NCBI RefSeq assembly: GCF_900115745.1
Contig: NZ_FOXP01000011.1
Location: 114,068 to 178,067, forward strand
Direction of reading: 5' to 3'
Origin: Sphingomonas rubra
GTDB taxonomy: Bacteria > Pseudomonadota > Alphaproteobacteria > Sphingomonadales > Sphingomonadaceae
DNA length: 64,000 nt
In this document: positions 24,019 to 33,249 of the stretch, piece after piece
Position numbering within the stretch: the first letter of the stretch is position 1
Layout of the letters: each line of letters opens with the position of its first letter
Notes under the pieces: model-generated
Seen by the model: the letters and a program-made list of their open reading frames with translations, nothing else
Database searches by the model: none
Told to the model about the DNA's origin: nothing
Position numbers and translations under genes: made by a program

Positions 24019-25317
24019 ATGAAGAGCCTGTTCGCCCCTCTCGCCGCCGCGCTCGCGCTCGGCGGATGCACCGCCTACCCCTATACGCCGCCCGCGCTCG
24101 CACCGGTCACGCGGCCCGCCCCGCCGGTCGCCGTGGCCGATCCGGTCGCTGCTGAGGCGCCGGTGACCATCCTGATCTCCATCGATGGATTCCGCCCCGA
24201 CTATCTCGATCGCGGCGTCACGCCCCATCTGTCGCGGCTGGCCCGTGACGGTGTGACCGCCTCGATGCGTCCGTCCTTTCCCTCCAAGACCTTCCCCAAT
24301 CATTGGACCCTGGTCACCGGCCTGGTCCCCGACCATCACGGCATCGTCGCCAACAACATCGACGACCCCACCGCCACCCATCCCTCCTTCACCATGGCGA
24401 CCGACGATCCCTGGTGGTGGAACGCGGCCGAGCCGATCTGGGTGACGGCGGAGAAGGCCGGCATCCGCACCGCGACCATGTTCTGGCCTGGGTCCACCGT
24501 CGCCTGGGGGAGCGTACGCGAGGAGGGCGGTCACCATCGGGTGGCCGGCGGCACCCGGCCGAAGGATTGGCAGCAGTTCAACCAAGCGGTGACCGGCGAC
24601 CAGCGCGTCGACGCGGTCATCGACTGGCTGCGACGACCGGCGGCCACCCGACCACGGCTCGTGACGCTCTATTTCGACACGGTCGACACCGCGGGGCACC
24701 AGGACGGTCCGGACTCGCCCGGCGTCACGGCGGCGGTGGCGGACGTCGACCGATCCATCGGTCGGCTGATTACGGGGCTGGCGGAACTCGGCCTCCGCGC
24801 CAACCTGGTGATCGTCGCCGACCACGGCATGGCGGCGACCTCCAGCACGCGCACGGTGCTGCTCGACCGCATCCTCGCGCCCGGCGACGCGACGATCGGC
24901 GAGACTGGCCCCTATGCCGGTATCATGCCGGTCCCGGGCCACGAGGCCGCGGTCGAGCGTGCACTCTCGGCCCGGCACCCGCACATGCAGTGCTGGCGCA
25001 AGGATCGCATCCCCGCCCGTTTCCGCTACGGCAGCAACCCTCGCGTGCCGGCCTGGCTATGCTTGGCGGAAACCGGCTGGTCGATCCTCAAGACCGCACC
25101 GACCGAGCCGTTCGCCGGTGGCAATCACGGCTATGACAACCAGGCGCCCGAGATGCGCGCGTTGTTCATCGCGCACGGGCCCGCCTTCGCCGAGGGCAAG
25201 CGGCTACCAGCGTTCGACAACGTCGACGTTGCGCCGCTGCTGCGCGACTTGATCGGACTTCCCGCGAACCCACGGCTCGACGGTAGTGACGCCCCTTTCC
25301 GAAAGGTACTGCGATGA
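24019..25317 (+). CDS. Ectonucleotide pyrophosphatase/phosphodiesterase-like lipoprotein
   Basis: Alkaline-phosphatase superfamily enzyme of the ENPP type that hydrolyses nucleotide or phosphodiester substrates outside the cytoplasm. The 432-residue product has a lipobox (ALALGGC, Cys17). The first metal site is ISIDGFRPDYLDRG. The nucleophile loop is PSFPSKTFPNHWTLVTGL, with the Thr of KTFPN as nucleophile. DTVDTAGHQDGPDSP and IVADHGMAATS supply the remaining metal ligands, and NHGYDN is near the C-terminus. Its last four bases overlap the start of the MaoC gene. Confidence 0.87.
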   Translation: MKSLFAPLAAALALGGCTAYPYTPPALAPVTRPAPPVAVADPVAAEAPVTILISIDGFRPDYLDRGVTPHLSRLARDGVTASMRPSFPSKTFPNHWTLVTGLVPDHHGIVANNIDDPTATHPSFTMATDDPWWWNAAEPIWVTAEKAGIRTATMFWPGSTVAWGSVREEGGHHRVAGGTRPKDWQQFNQAVTGDQRVDAVIDWLRRPAATRPRLVTLYFDTVDTAGHQDGPDSPGVTAAVADVDRSIGRLITGLAELGLRANLVIVADHGMAATSSTRTVLLDRILAPGDATIGETGPYAGIMPVPGHEAAVERALSARHPHMQCWRKDRIPARFRYGSNPRVPAWLCLAETGWSILKTAPTEPFAGGNHGYDNQAPEMRALFIAHGPAFAEGKRLPAFDNVDVAPLLRDLIGLPANPRLDGSDAPFRKVLR

Positions 25318-25760
25318 CGATGTGGTTCGAGGACGTGCAGGTCGGCGCGCGCGCGTCGTTCGGCCATTACGTGGTCACCCGCGCCGAGGTGATCGCCTTT
25401 GCCGAGAAATATGATCCCCAACCCTTCCACCTGTCCGACGAGGCGGCGGAGACGCATTTCGGCCGCTTGTCGGCGAGCGGCTGGCATAGCTGCGCAATGA
25501 CCATGGCGATGCTGGTCGAACATCTCAAAGGGACCGATCAAGCCAGTCTGGGTTCGCCGGGGATCGACGAGCTGCGCTGGCTGAAGCCGGTCTACCCTGG
25601 CGACACGCTACGTTGCGAGACCGAGGTGCTGGAGAAGCGCCGCTCCGCCAGCCGCCCGGAAATGGGGATCACCCGCAACCGGATGACCGTGTTCAACCAG
25701 GATGACGTCGCCGTGCTGAGCTTCGTGTCGAACGGCCTGATTCGAACCCGCCCCGTCTAA
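25314..25760 (+). CDS. MaoC family dehydratase
   Basis: Hot-dog fold protein of 148 residues related to R-specific enoyl-CoA hydratases. Family features are FGHYVVTRAEVIAFAEKYDP followed by QPFHLSDEAA (hydratase-like Asp/His region) and FGRLSASGWHSCAMTMAMLV. Acyl-CoA hydration is the likely reaction. The substrate is unknown. The ATGA overlap with the upstream phosphodiesterase indicates translational coupling, although a shared function is not obvious. It ends flush against a convergent gene. Confidence 0.87.
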   Translation: MTMWFEDVQVGARASFGHYVVTRAEVIAFAEKYDPQPFHLSDEAAETHFGRLSASGWHSCAMTMAMLVEHLKGTDQASLGSPGIDELRWLKPVYPGDTLRCETEVLEKRRSASRPEMGITRNRMTVFNQDDVAVLSFVSNGLIRTRPV

Positions 25761-26438
25761 TCAAGGAACATTCGGACGGGCACCACCGCGCAGACCGCCA
25801 CCACGGACGCCTCCCGCACGCGGTCCCCCGCCACGCCATCCACCGGCACGTGGGCCACCCGTGCCGGTATTGCCGCTGATCGCCCGATTCTCTTGCCTGG
25901 TCTGGCGGTAGTCCTCGCGCACGTCGCGGCGAAACTCTCGGCGCGCTTCTTGACGGCCTTGGCGGAACTGGTCGCGATTGATCGTGCCGTCGCGAAACGC
26001 CCGCCGGTTGTCGCGCAGGTCGCCACGATAGTCGCGCCGCTCGTTGCGGTAATCGCGGCGGAAATCAGCCCAGTTGTCGCGGACCTGGTCGTTCCGGATA
26101 CCGCCTCGGCGCCCTTCCCAATAGCGGCGCTGACCGGCGTTCCACCGGTGCGGACGGCGGTAGCGGTCGTACACGTAGGCGCCGGTCCCCGGATAGTAGA
26201 AGTTGTTGTACCAGCCGTAATAGCTGCCCACGCCACCATAGCTCAGGCCGCCGGCATAATAGGGATCGCCGTAGAGGCCGTTGCCGTAGCCGCCGTAATA
26301 AGGATCCGCGTAGCCGCCGGCGACACCGACCCCGACGCCGGAATAGCCGTAGCCGTCGGTACAAGCGGCCGTGGAGAGGCCGAAGCCGACAAGCAGGCTG
26401 GCGAGACCGAGGCGTTTGAGCAGTTGCTGCGTGACCAT
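25761..26438 (-). CDS. Gly/Tyr-rich and Arg/Asp-rich low-complexity lipoprotein
   Basis: A 225-residue protein with a lipobox (GLSTAAC, near residue 26). A Gly/Tyr-rich stretch follows (YADPYYGGYGNGLYGDPYYA), then an Arg/Asp/Asn-rich middle with repeated FRRDYRNERRDYRGDLRDNR-like units. A Gly/Arg tail (GPRAGGWRGGGPRAGG) ends the protein. No enzyme domain is visible. Such proteins are common and unnamed in sphingomonads and may bind polyanions or the cell wall. The stop codon abuts the maoC stop with no gap. GGTTCCTTC upstream reads GAAGGAACC on the coding strand, a good ribosome site. Confidence 0.7.
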   Translation of the reverse strand: MVTQQLLKRLGLASLLVGFGLSTAACTDGYGYSGVGVGVAGGYADPYYGGYGNGLYGDPYYAGGLSYGGVGSYYGWYNNFYYPGTGAYVYDRYRRPHRWNAGQRRYWEGRRGGIRNDQVRDNWADFRRDYRNERRDYRGDLRDNRRAFRDGTINRDQFRQGRQEARREFRRDVREDYRQTRQENRAISGNTGTGGPRAGGWRGGGPRAGGVRGGGLRGGARPNVP

Positions 26439-26596
26439 GAAGGAACCTCCCGTACAATGAGGCTCGCGGCGAGAACGCGCCGCCAGTAATCGCTCAACGA
26501 GGGCAGTTCGTCGCCGGTTCCCACGCGGGTCTCGGGAAGCGCCGCATCGACATGTCGGGCCGACGCATACGTGCGGGGATCGGCCTCGACCCGACG

Positions 26597-26626
26597 CGAA
26601 AAGGGCGGAGCCGCAGCCCCGCCCTT
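26597..26626 (-). terminator. Rho-independent terminator of petABC
   Basis: On the minus strand AAGGGCGG (complement of 26619-26626) pairs with CCGCCCTT (26601-26608) around a 10-base loop and is followed by TT. It lies 33 bases after the cytochrome c1 stop codon. Confidence 0.7.
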
Positions 26627-26658
26627 CGTCTATCAGCGATACCCGACAGGGCAGCCGA

Positions 26659-27501
26659 TCAATGTTTCACGTCACGCCAGACGTTCTGGTAGGCGCCCCA
26701 GCACAGGAAGGTGAAGATCAGGAGAAAGACCAGGGTGGCGATGCCGGCGGCGTGACGGGCGCCGAGCTTGGGTTCGGCGGTCCAGGTCAGGAAGGCGGAC
26801 ACGTCGCGAGCCATCTGGTCGATGGTGGCGTTGGTGCCGTCGGCATAGGCGACCTGCCCGTTCGACGTCAGCGGCGGTGGCATGGCGATGTTGAGGTTGG
26901 CGAAATAGGGGTTGTAGTGCAGCCCCGCCGGCGTCTTGGCGCCGGGGAACTCGCGCACCAGCGCGGCGGGCTGCGGACGATAGCCGGTGAGCAGCGCGTG
27001 GACGTAGTTGACGCCGTCGTGACGCGCCTTGGTCATCAGCGACAGATCGGGCGGCAGCGCGTTGTTGTTGGCGGCGCGCGCGGCGATCTCGTTGGGGAAG
27101 GGCGAGGGGAAACGATCGCTCGGCACGTTCTTGCGCGTCGCGGCCTCACCCGTCTCCGGATTGATCGTCGGCTGCTCGATCACCCACTGGTTGGCGATCG
27201 CCTTCACCTCGGCCTCGGAATAGCCGATCTCCGCCAGGTCGCGGAACGCCACGTACTTCAGGCTGTGGCAGGCCGCGCAGACCTCCTTGTAGACCTGGAA
27301 GCCGCGCTGCACCTGGCGATTGTCGAAGCGGCCGAAGAAGCCGTTCGACGACAGCCCGATGTCGTGCGGGTGGAGGTGGAATTCCTCCTCGGCGGTCTCC
27401 GCCGCGGGGTTGGAGATCGCGCTCGACACAGTGCCGAACAGCGCGATCGCGAGCACGCCGACGAAGGCGAGACCGACCAAGTAAGAGATCAAGCGAACCA
27501 T
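26659..27501 (-). CDS. petC: Cytochrome c1 of the bc1 complex
   Basis: Membrane-anchored cytochrome c1, which passes electrons from the Rieske protein to cytochrome c. The 280-residue product has an N-terminal membrane signal/anchor (3-24) and a c-type haem site, CAACH at 75-79. The likely axial Met lies in NLNIAMPPPLTSNG. A C-terminal anchor helix (about 250-270, IATLVFLLIFTFLCWGAYQN) completes the protein. It is the last gene of petABC, 30 bases after petB, and is followed by a terminator. In some bacteria petB and petC are fused; here they are separate. Confidence 0.95.
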   Translation of the reverse strand: MVRLISYLVGLAFVGVLAIALFGTVSSAISNPAAETAEEEFHLHPHDIGLSSNGFFGRFDNRQVQRGFQVYKEVCAACHSLKYVAFRDLAEIGYSEAEVKAIANQWVIEQPTINPETGEAATRKNVPSDRFPSPFPNEIAARAANNNALPPDLSLMTKARHDGVNYVHALLTGYRPQPAALVREFPGAKTPAGLHYNPYFANLNIAMPPPLTSNGQVAYADGTNATIDQMARDVSAFLTWTAEPKLGARHAAGIATLVFLLIFTFLCWGAYQNVWRDVKH

Positions 27502-27531
27502 GTGTTGTTATCCGTCCCTGTTCGGTTCGTC

Positions 27532-28815
27532 TCAGGCCAGCGCCGTCTTGGCCGGGCTCGTGCCGCCGTGCTTCTCCAGCACCGCTTCGGTGATCGAGTT
27601 GGGCAGCGGGCGGGGACGCTCGGAGCGCGCCACCATCGGCAGGATGATGAGGAAGTGCGCGAAATAATAGGCCGAGGCGATCTGCCCGAGTATCACGTTG
27701 CGCGCGTTCGCCTCCGCCCCGCCGACATAGCCCAGCAGCAGCACGTCGAAGAGCAGCACGATCAGGAAGGCGCGGTACTTGGGCCGGTAGTTGGCCGAGC
27801 GCACCGGCGACGAATCGAGCCAGGGCAGGAAGAACAGCAGCAGGATCGAGCCGAACATCGCCAGCACGCCCCACAGCTTCGCCGGGATGATGAAGTCGGC
27901 GGTGAAGCTCTTCAGGATCGCGTAGAAGGGCAGGAAGTACCATTCCGGCACGATGTGCGCGGGCGTGGAGAGCGGGTTCGCCTCGATATAATTGTCCGGG
28001 TGGCCGAGCAGGTTGGGCGAGAAGAAGATCAGCGCCGCGAATACCAGCATGAACACGCCGACGCCGAAGCCGTCCTTAGCAGTGTAATAGGGATGGAACG
28101 GCACCGTGTCCTGCTCGCCCTTCACGTCGACGCCGGTCGGGTTGTTCGAGCCGGGGATGTGCAACGCCCAGATGTGCAGGATGATGACGCCCGCCGTCAC
28201 GAACGGCAGCAGATAGTGGAGCGAGAAGAAGCGGTTGAGCGCGGCATTGTCCGGCGCGTAGCCGCCGAGCAGCCAGATGCGGATGCTCTCACCGACCAGC
28301 GGAATGGCCGAGAAGAAGCCGGTGATGACCTGCGCCCCCCAGAAGCTCATCTGACCCCAGGGCAGGACGTAGCCCATGAAGGCGGTGGCCATCATCAGCA
28401 GGAAGATGACGACGCCCAAGAGCCACACCATCTCGCGCGGCGCCTTGTACGACCCGTAATAAAGGCCGCGGGCGATGTGGATGTAGACGACCAGCAGGAA
28501 CATCGACGCGCCGTTGGCGTGCGCGTAGCGCAGGAACCAGCCCGCGTTGACGTCGCGCATGATCTGCTCGACCGATTCGAACGCAACGCCGGCATTGGCG
28601 GCGTAATGCATCGCCAGCACGATGCCGGTGACGATCTGCAACGTCAGCGCGAGCCCGGCGAGGACGCCGAAATTCCAGAAATAATTGAGGTTGCGCGGCA
28701 CCGGATAGCCCGCGCCGACCGCGTTGTAGACGAGACGCGGCAACGGCAGCTTCTCATCGAGCCAGCGCATCAGCGGCTGCTTCGGCTCGTACTGCTTGGC
28801 CCAGGGAAAGCTCAT
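27532..28815 (-). CDS. petB: Cytochrome b of the bc1 complex
   Basis: Transmembrane cytochrome b (427 residues, about eight helices) that holds both b haems and the quinol sites of complex III. The conserved Qo motif [14 protein letters not shown] is present. The haem-ligand regions are [19 protein letters not shown] with the nearby [11 protein letters not shown], and [20 protein letters not shown]. The start at 28815 ([18 protein letters not shown]) follows GAGGACGA. Longer in-frame extensions run into the petA gene. It is placed 10 bases after petA. Confidence 0.96.
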   Translation of the reverse strand: MSFPWAKQYEPKQPLMRWLDEKLPLPRLVYNAVGAGYPVPRNLNYFWNFGVLAGLALTLQIVTGIVLAMHYAANAGVAFESVEQIMRDVNAGWFLRYAHANGASMFLLVVYIHIARGLYYGSYKAPREMVWLLGVVIFLLMMATAFMGYVLPWGQMSFWGAQVITGFFSAIPLVGESIRIWLLGGYAPDNAALNRFFSLHYLLPFVTAGVIILHIWALHIPGSNNPTGVDVKGEQDTVPFHPYYTAKDGFGVGVFMLVFAALIFFSPNLLGHPDNYIEANPLSTPAHIVPEWYFLPFYAILKSFTADFIIPAKLWGVLAMFGSILLLFFLPWLDSSPVRSANYRPKYRAFLIVLLFDVLLLGYVGGAEANARNVILGQIASAYYFAHFLIILPMVARSERPRPLPNSITEAVLEKHGGTSPAKTALA

Positions 28816-28825
28816 GGGTTCGTCC

Positions 28826-29410
28826 TCAGCCGACCAGCACGGTCGTGTCGTTGGTGAAAGCGTATTCGGGCACCTGGAGGTTGGTCGGCGCCGGTCCCTG
28901 GCGGATGCGCGCCGCGGTATCGTACGCCGACCCGTGGCACGGACAGAAATAGCCGCCGAACGGCCCCTTGTTCTCGCCCTCGCCCGCGCCCAGCGGCACG
29001 CAGCCGAGATGGGTGCAGACGCCCAGCGTGATGAGCCAGTTCTCCTTGCCCGCCTTGGTCCGCTCGGCCAGCGTCTGCGGGTCACGCAGCTCGCTGAGGG
29101 GAACGGCGTTCGCCTCCGCGATCTCGGCCGGCGTCAGGTTGCGCACGAACAGCGGCTGCTTGCGGAAGGAAGACTTGATCGCCTGGCCGGGCGCGATCTT
29201 GGACACATCGAGCTCGGTGGTCGACTGCGCCAGTACGTCGGCCGAGGGATTCATCTGATTGATGAGCGGCAGCACGATCGCGACCGCGCCGACGCCCGCG
29301 AAGGACACGGCGGCGATGTTGATGAAGTCGCGACGGCGCGGGTCATGCACCTCTTCGGTCAGCAGGGCCGGGTCTTCACCGGGAGGAAGCTGGTCGTTGA
29401 CAATCGCCAT
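28826..29410 (-). CDS. petA: Rieske iron-sulfur subunit of the bc1 complex
   Basis: Ubiquinol-cytochrome c reductase iron-sulfur subunit, 194 residues. A twin-arginine signal/anchor ([20 protein letters not shown]) precedes the globular domain. The [2Fe-2S] cluster motifs are [10 protein letters not shown] and CPCHGSAYD. It is first in the petABC operon. The intergenic region upstream, shared with divergent trmL, contains two GC-rich hairpins. Confidence 0.96.
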   Translation of the reverse strand: MAIVNDQLPPGEDPALLTEEVHDPRRRDFINIAAVSFAGVGAVAIVLPLINQMNPSADVLAQSTTELDVSKIAPGQAIKSSFRKQPLFVRNLTPAEIAEANAVPLSELRDPQTLAERTKAGKENWLITLGVCTHLGCVPLGAGEGENKGPFGGYFCPCHGSAYDTAARIRQGPAPTNLQVPEYAFTNDTTVLVG

Positions 29411-29453
29411 TCGCGTGCGGGCCCTTGATCCTGGTCACGGGCCCGACGTGACG

Positions 29454-29471
29454 CGAGCCCATTGGGGCTCG
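29454..29471. other. Perfect hairpin in the petA-trmL divergent gap
   Basis: CGAGCCC-ATTG-GGGCTCG forms a 7-bp stem with a 4-base loop, 43 bases upstream of the petA start. A second, looser GGGCCC/GGGCCC pair lies at about 29419-29443. It may be part of the petA leader. Confidence 0.35.
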
Positions 29472-29570
29472 TGGCCGTCCACACGGCAACCCCTCTCGGC
29501 CTCCTAGCCGCCGCGGGCGCGCTTTGCCAACAGCATTTTGGGCCGGCGCAGACCTGCGTTACCGGGTGTC

Positions 29571-30011
29571 ATGCGCCTCGCCCTCCACCAACCCGACATC
29601 GCCGGCAACGTCGGCACGCTGATCCGCACCGCCGCCTGCTTGGGCGCGGGGCTCGACCTGATCGAACCGCTGGGCTTTCCCTTCGGCGATCGGGCGATGG
29701 CGCGGGCGGGGATGGACTATGCCGAACGTGCCGTCGTCACCCGCCACCGCGACTGGGCGGCGTTCGAGGCGCAGGTCTCGGGCCGGATCGTGCTGCTGAC
29801 CACCACGGGCGCCGTACCGCTATGGGATACCGCCTTCCGCGCCGAGGACGTATTGCTGCTCGGCGCGGAGGGCGCGGGCGTGCCGGCCCATGTCCACGCG
29901 CGCGCCGACGTGCGCGTGGTAATCCCGATGCAGCCGGGCATGCGCTCGCTCAACGTGGCGGTGACGGGCGGGATTGCGCTGGCGGAGGCGCTGCGGCAGG
30001 TGAGGACGTGA
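29571..30011 (+). CDS. trmL: tRNA (cytidine(34)-2'-O)-methyltransferase
   Basis: SPOUT-class methyltransferase that 2'-O-methylates the wobble base of certain leucine tRNAs. The 146-residue product starts MRLALHQPDIAGNVGTLIRT, the family N-terminus. It ends with the knot motifs LLLGAEGAGVPAHVHARADV and IPMQPGMRSLNVAVTGGIAL. The start at 29571 is preferred over the in-frame GTG/ATG about 33 bases upstream, which lacks homology. It is divergent from petA. Confidence 0.93.
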   Translation: MRLALHQPDIAGNVGTLIRTAACLGAGLDLIEPLGFPFGDRAMARAGMDYAERAVVTRHRDWAAFEAQVSGRIVLLTTTGAVPLWDTAFRAEDVLLLGAEGAGVPAHVHARADVRVVIPMQPGMRSLNVAVTGGIALAEALRQVRT

Positions 30012-30105
30012 TGGACGCCGCGCGGCTCTCGGTCCTTTGCCGCGGAACCCGCGTTCGCCCGTCAGCAGACGTTCGTCGATAGGCCCCGGTGCGGATGGTC
30101 CCGCG

Positions 30106-30831
30106 TCAGGATCGGGCGAGAGTCGCGAGCGGCTCCTTCAGCTTGCCGCCGGTCGCCAGCGCCGTCCAAGAGGCGAGGCCGGGTTCGGCGGTGCAACCTT
30201 CGGCCGCACCGGCATCCACCGAATAGTTCACGCCGACACCGCGCGGCGTGACGAAGGCGGAGGCGAGCGTCGCGCCATCGCCGGCCACGAAGGTCTTGCA
30301 GTCGGCCCCACCCTCATATTCCTGCGCGGCCAGCGTGGCGAGGGCGGCGGGGGTACGGCCGCTCGCCTCGACCACGTCGATCTCCGCGCCCGACGAAAGA
30401 TCAAAGGTATGCGCGGCCGTCAGCATGGTGCCGCGTGCGCCGCCGCAACCGGCCTCGCCGGTGATCCGCAGGCTGAGGACGCCCTTGTCGTTATAGGTCG
30501 GCTGCGCCGCATATCCGTACGAGAAGGGTCTGCCCTCGGCGATCTGACTGCACTCCCTGGCGGACACGGCGGCCTGATCGCGGACGGTGGCGAGCGCGGC
30601 ATTGATCCGGGAGGCGGCGGCGGCATCGATCCCGCCGACCTCGGGAATCGAGATGTCGGGAAAGCCGGCGACCGGTTTCGGCGACAACGAGGCCTTCTCG
30701 ACGACCGGGTTCGTCGATCCCGACGACGGCCGAGGGGATGCCGCGGCAGCGGCATCGTTGCCCTGCGGCGGGGAAGTGCAGGCGGCGAGCAACGCCACGG
30801 CGCCGAGCGAAACCGGCAGGCGAACGTCGAT
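30106..30831 (-). CDS. Hypothetical lipoprotein (DUF3298-like character)
   Basis: A 241-residue lipoprotein: lipobox VALLAACTS with lipid Cys near residue 19, then an Ala/Ser/Pro linker. The globular part begins FPDISIPEVGGIDAAAASRI. It contains SLRITGEAGCGGARGTMLTA and HTFDLSSGAEIDVVEASG, which recalls periplasmic DUF3298/DUF4163-like proteins. I am not certain of that assignment. AGGAGTT stands 6 bases before the ATG at 30831. Longer upstream frames are antisense to hemF and have no support. Confidence 0.72.
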   Translation of the reverse strand: MDVRLPVSLGAVALLAACTSPPQGNDAAAAASPRPSSGSTNPVVEKASLSPKPVAGFPDISIPEVGGIDAAAASRINAALATVRDQAAVSARECSQIAEGRPFSYGYAAQPTYNDKGVLSLRITGEAGCGGARGTMLTAAHTFDLSSGAEIDVVEASGRTPAALATLAAQEYEGGADCKTFVAGDGATLASAFVTPRGVGVNYSVDAGAAEGCTAEPGLASWTALATGGKLKEPLATLARS

Positions 30832-30948
30832 CATGAGCAACTCCTGGAACCGCGAGAGGGACGCTACGGAACGCGCCGCTCGGCCGGCAAGTTTCGCCGG
30901 CGCCGCTTCGCCCTCCCCCGTTGCGCCGTTGCTTGCTAGAGCGGCGCG

Positions 30949-31791
30949 ATGATCGAGATGGATGACCAGCAAGCCGCCGCCCGCGCGTGGTTCGAAGCGC
31001 TCCGCACGCGCATCTGCACGAGCTTCGAGGCGATCGAGCGCGAGGCGGGGTCGGATGCGGCGTTCACCTATGCGCCGTGGGACCGCGTCGATCCGTCCGG
31101 CGAGCCCGGCGGCGGCGGCGTGCGCGGCGTGATGAAGGGGCGCGTGTTCGAGAAGGTGGGCGTCAACGTCTCCACCGTCGGCGGCACGTTCGAGGGGGAT
31201 TTCGCGCGGTCGATTCGCGGGGCGGGGGACGATCCGCGCTTCTTCGCCACTGGCATCAGCCTGGTCGCGCACATGGCCAACCCGCACGCGCCCGCGGTGC
31301 ACATGAACTGCCGCTTCCTGCGCACCACGACGCAATGGTTCGGCGGCGGCGCCGATCTCAACCCACCGCTGCCGGTGGAGGGCGATACGGCCGACTTCCA
31401 CGCCGCGATGAAGGCGGCGTGCGACGCGCACGACGCGACCTATTACCCCCGCTTCAAGGAATGGGCGGACGAGTATTTCTACATCCCGCACCGGCAGGTG
31501 CATCGCGGCGCCGGCGGCATCTTCTTCGATCATCTGGAGGGCGGGTTCGACGCGGACTTCGCCTTCGTGCGCGACGTGGGAGAAGCGTTCCTGGCCATCT
31601 ATCCGGCGATCGTGCGGCGGCGGATGGACGATGGCTTCACCGAGGCCGACGTGGCGGCGATGCGGGCGTGGCGCGGACGCTATGCCGAGTTCAACCTGGT
31701 GTACGACCGGGGCACGCTGTTCGGCCTGAAGACGGGCGGCAACATCGACGCGATCCTGATGAGCCTGCCGCCGGTCGCCACGTGGGAGTGA
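30949..31791 (+). CDS. hemF: Oxygen-dependent coproporphyrinogen III oxidase
   Basis: Haem biosynthesis enzyme that converts coproporphyrinogen III to protoporphyrinogen IX using O2. The 280-residue product has the family signatures EGDFARSIRGAGDDPRFFAT, HMANPHAPAVHMNCRFLRT and WFGGGADLNP. YPRFKEWADEYFYIPHR and EFNLVYDRGTLFGLKTGG are near the C-terminus. An ATG at 30949 and a second at 30958 are both possible. A GNAT gene follows 4 bases downstream. Confidence 0.96.
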   Translation: MIEMDDQQAAARAWFEALRTRICTSFEAIEREAGSDAAFTYAPWDRVDPSGEPGGGGVRGVMKGRVFEKVGVNVSTVGGTFEGDFARSIRGAGDDPRFFATGISLVAHMANPHAPAVHMNCRFLRTTTQWFGGGADLNPPLPVEGDTADFHAAMKAACDAHDATYYPRFKEWADEYFYIPHRQVHRGAGGIFFDHLEGGFDADFAFVRDVGEAFLAIYPAIVRRRMDDGFTEADVAAMRAWRGRYAEFNLVYDRGTLFGLKTGGNIDAILMSLPPVATWE

Positions 31792-31795
31792 TCGG

Positions 31796-32413
31796 GTGGC
31801 CCTGATCCCGGTCGAGCCGGGGCAGTTGGCGACGGTGGTGACCTCGCTCTCCCTGTACGAGCGGCCGCGACCGAGGCCCCTGCCCCCCTCGCCGCTCAGG
31901 CTGGAGCGGTGGGCGGCGCCGTCGCCGGCGCGCTACCGGGCGCTGTTCGCGCGCGTCGGCGGGCCGTGGCTGTGGTTCTCGCGACTGGTGCTCGACGATG
32001 CGGGGCTGACGGCGATCGTCGGCGATCCGCTGGTCGAGGTCCATGCCGCGGTCGACCGCGCGGGCGTGGAAGTGGGGATGGTGGAGTTGGATTTCCGGGG
32101 CGGTGTGGCGTGCACGCTCGCCTATTTCGGGCTGGTGCCGGAGCTGGCGGGGCGTGGGATCGGCGGGTGGATGATGGCGGAGACGCTGGCGCGGGCGTGG
32201 CGGCCGGGGGTGGCGCGGGTCGACGTCAACACCTGCACGCTCGACCATCCGGCGGCGCTCGGCTTCTACCGGCGGCACGGCTTCGTCGCGACCGGGCGGA
32301 CGATCGAGACCTTCGCCGACCCGCGGATCGCCGGCATCCTGCCGCGCGACGCCGCGCCGCAGGTGCCGCTGCTGGATCAGAGCGGATCGCGGGCGGCGCG
32401 CGCCGCGACGTAG
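31796..32413 (+). CDS. GNAT family N-acetyltransferase
   Basis: Predicted acetyl-CoA-dependent N-acetyltransferase, 205 residues. The acetyl-CoA binding region is ACTLAYFGLVPELAGRGIGG (the Q/RxxGxG/A-type loop ending GRGIGG). A later motif is VNTCTLDHPAALGFYRRHGF. The start is GTG, 4 bases after the hemF stop, so expression is probably coupled. The substrate is unknown. Its 3' end overlaps the convergent membrane-protein gene by 37 bases. Confidence 0.85.
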   Translation: MALIPVEPGQLATVVTSLSLYERPRPRPLPPSPLRLERWAAPSPARYRALFARVGGPWLWFSRLVLDDAGLTAIVGDPLVEVHAAVDRAGVEVGMVELDFRGGVACTLAYFGLVPELAGRGIGGWMMAETLARAWRPGVARVDVNTCTLDHPAALGFYRRHGFVATGRTIETFADPRIAGILPRDAAPQVPLLDQSGSRAARAAT

Positions 32414-33183
32414 AGCTGCGCCTGGAACACCGCGGCGACGGCCGAGAAGACGGTGCTGACCGCCGCGGCGGCGACGCCCGCCAGGAACGCGGCGGTGGGG
32501 ATGCCGTCCGCGCCGAGCAGCAGCCGCACGACGAGGCCGACCACCGATCGCGCCGCCAGCGTCGGCACCAGCACGACCAGGGCGAACAGGACCAGCACGC
32601 CGATCAGCCGCCAGGTGAGCCCGCGCGTCAGCTCCACCGAGCGCAGCACCGAGCGCAGGCCGAGCCGCTCGTTCAGGATCACGGGGTTGAGCAGCATCAG
32701 CCGCGCCGACAGCCACAGACCCGCGACGATCAGCACCAGCGTGTACAGCGTCACGAACGTCGCCGCGCCGCCGGACAGCTTGACCGCCGTGCTGGGCAGG
32801 GTGACGTTCACGCCGCCCCGGACCAGCGCCACGAAGATCGGCACGAAGGCGAGCGACAGCGCCACGCCCAATGCCACGACGATGCCGATCGCGGGCAGCA
32901 CGCGCGCGCTGGCCTGCGCCTGCGCGTCGGCGCGGGTGGTCGCGGGGTCGGTGGCGACGGCGATGATCGCCAGCGTTCCCCACACGGTGGCGACGACCAC
33001 GGCGAGCGCCACCGCCAGGACCAGCAAGCCGGCAGCGGGTACGGCGCGCGGGCCGTAGCTGGCGAGCGCGGCGTTGACGACGCTGGGCAGGAAGATCGCC
33101 AGCGCCGCGATCGGCGCGATGATCGCCGTCCGCCCGCGCAGCACGTCCACCGTGCGGTCCCACACCTGTCCCACGCTCACCAT
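32377..33183 (-). CDS. Hypothetical multi-pass membrane protein
   Basis: A 268-residue protein with about six predicted membrane helices, for example AIIAPIAALAIFLPSVVNAA, AGLLVLAVALAVVVATVWGT and LIGVLVLFALVVLVPTLA. A conserved cytoplasmic segment, LMLLNPVILNERLGLRSVLR, precedes SVELTRGLTWRL. This arrangement is common in unnamed DUF-type alphaproteobacterial membrane proteins (glycerophosphoryl diester phosphodiesterase membrane-domain-like). The start at 33183 gives MVSVGQVWDRTVDVLRGR. Longer frames are antisense to lipB. It is divergent from lipB. Confidence 0.75.
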   Translation of the reverse strand: MVSVGQVWDRTVDVLRGRTAIIAPIAALAIFLPSVVNAALASYGPRAVPAAGLLVLAVALAVVVATVWGTLAIIAVATDPATTRADAQAQASARVLPAIGIVVALGVALSLAFVPIFVALVRGGVNVTLPSTAVKLSGGAATFVTLYTLVLIVAGLWLSARLMLLNPVILNERLGLRSVLRSVELTRGLTWRLIGVLVLFALVVLVPTLAARSVVGLVVRLLLGADGIPTAAFLAGVAAAAVSTVFSAVAAVFQAQLYVAARAARDPL

Positions 33184-33249
33184 GTCCGTCGTTCCCCGTT
33201 GTCGACCCTTGCCGGGCGCTATCTTGCATGAGCGGGCGCGCGCGGCCAG

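Noticed and set aside
25738..25755. GATTCGAACCC, resembling a tRNA T-arm
   Set aside because: It is part of the maoC coding sequence. No acceptor, D or anticodon arms are found around it. No tRNA was found in the window.
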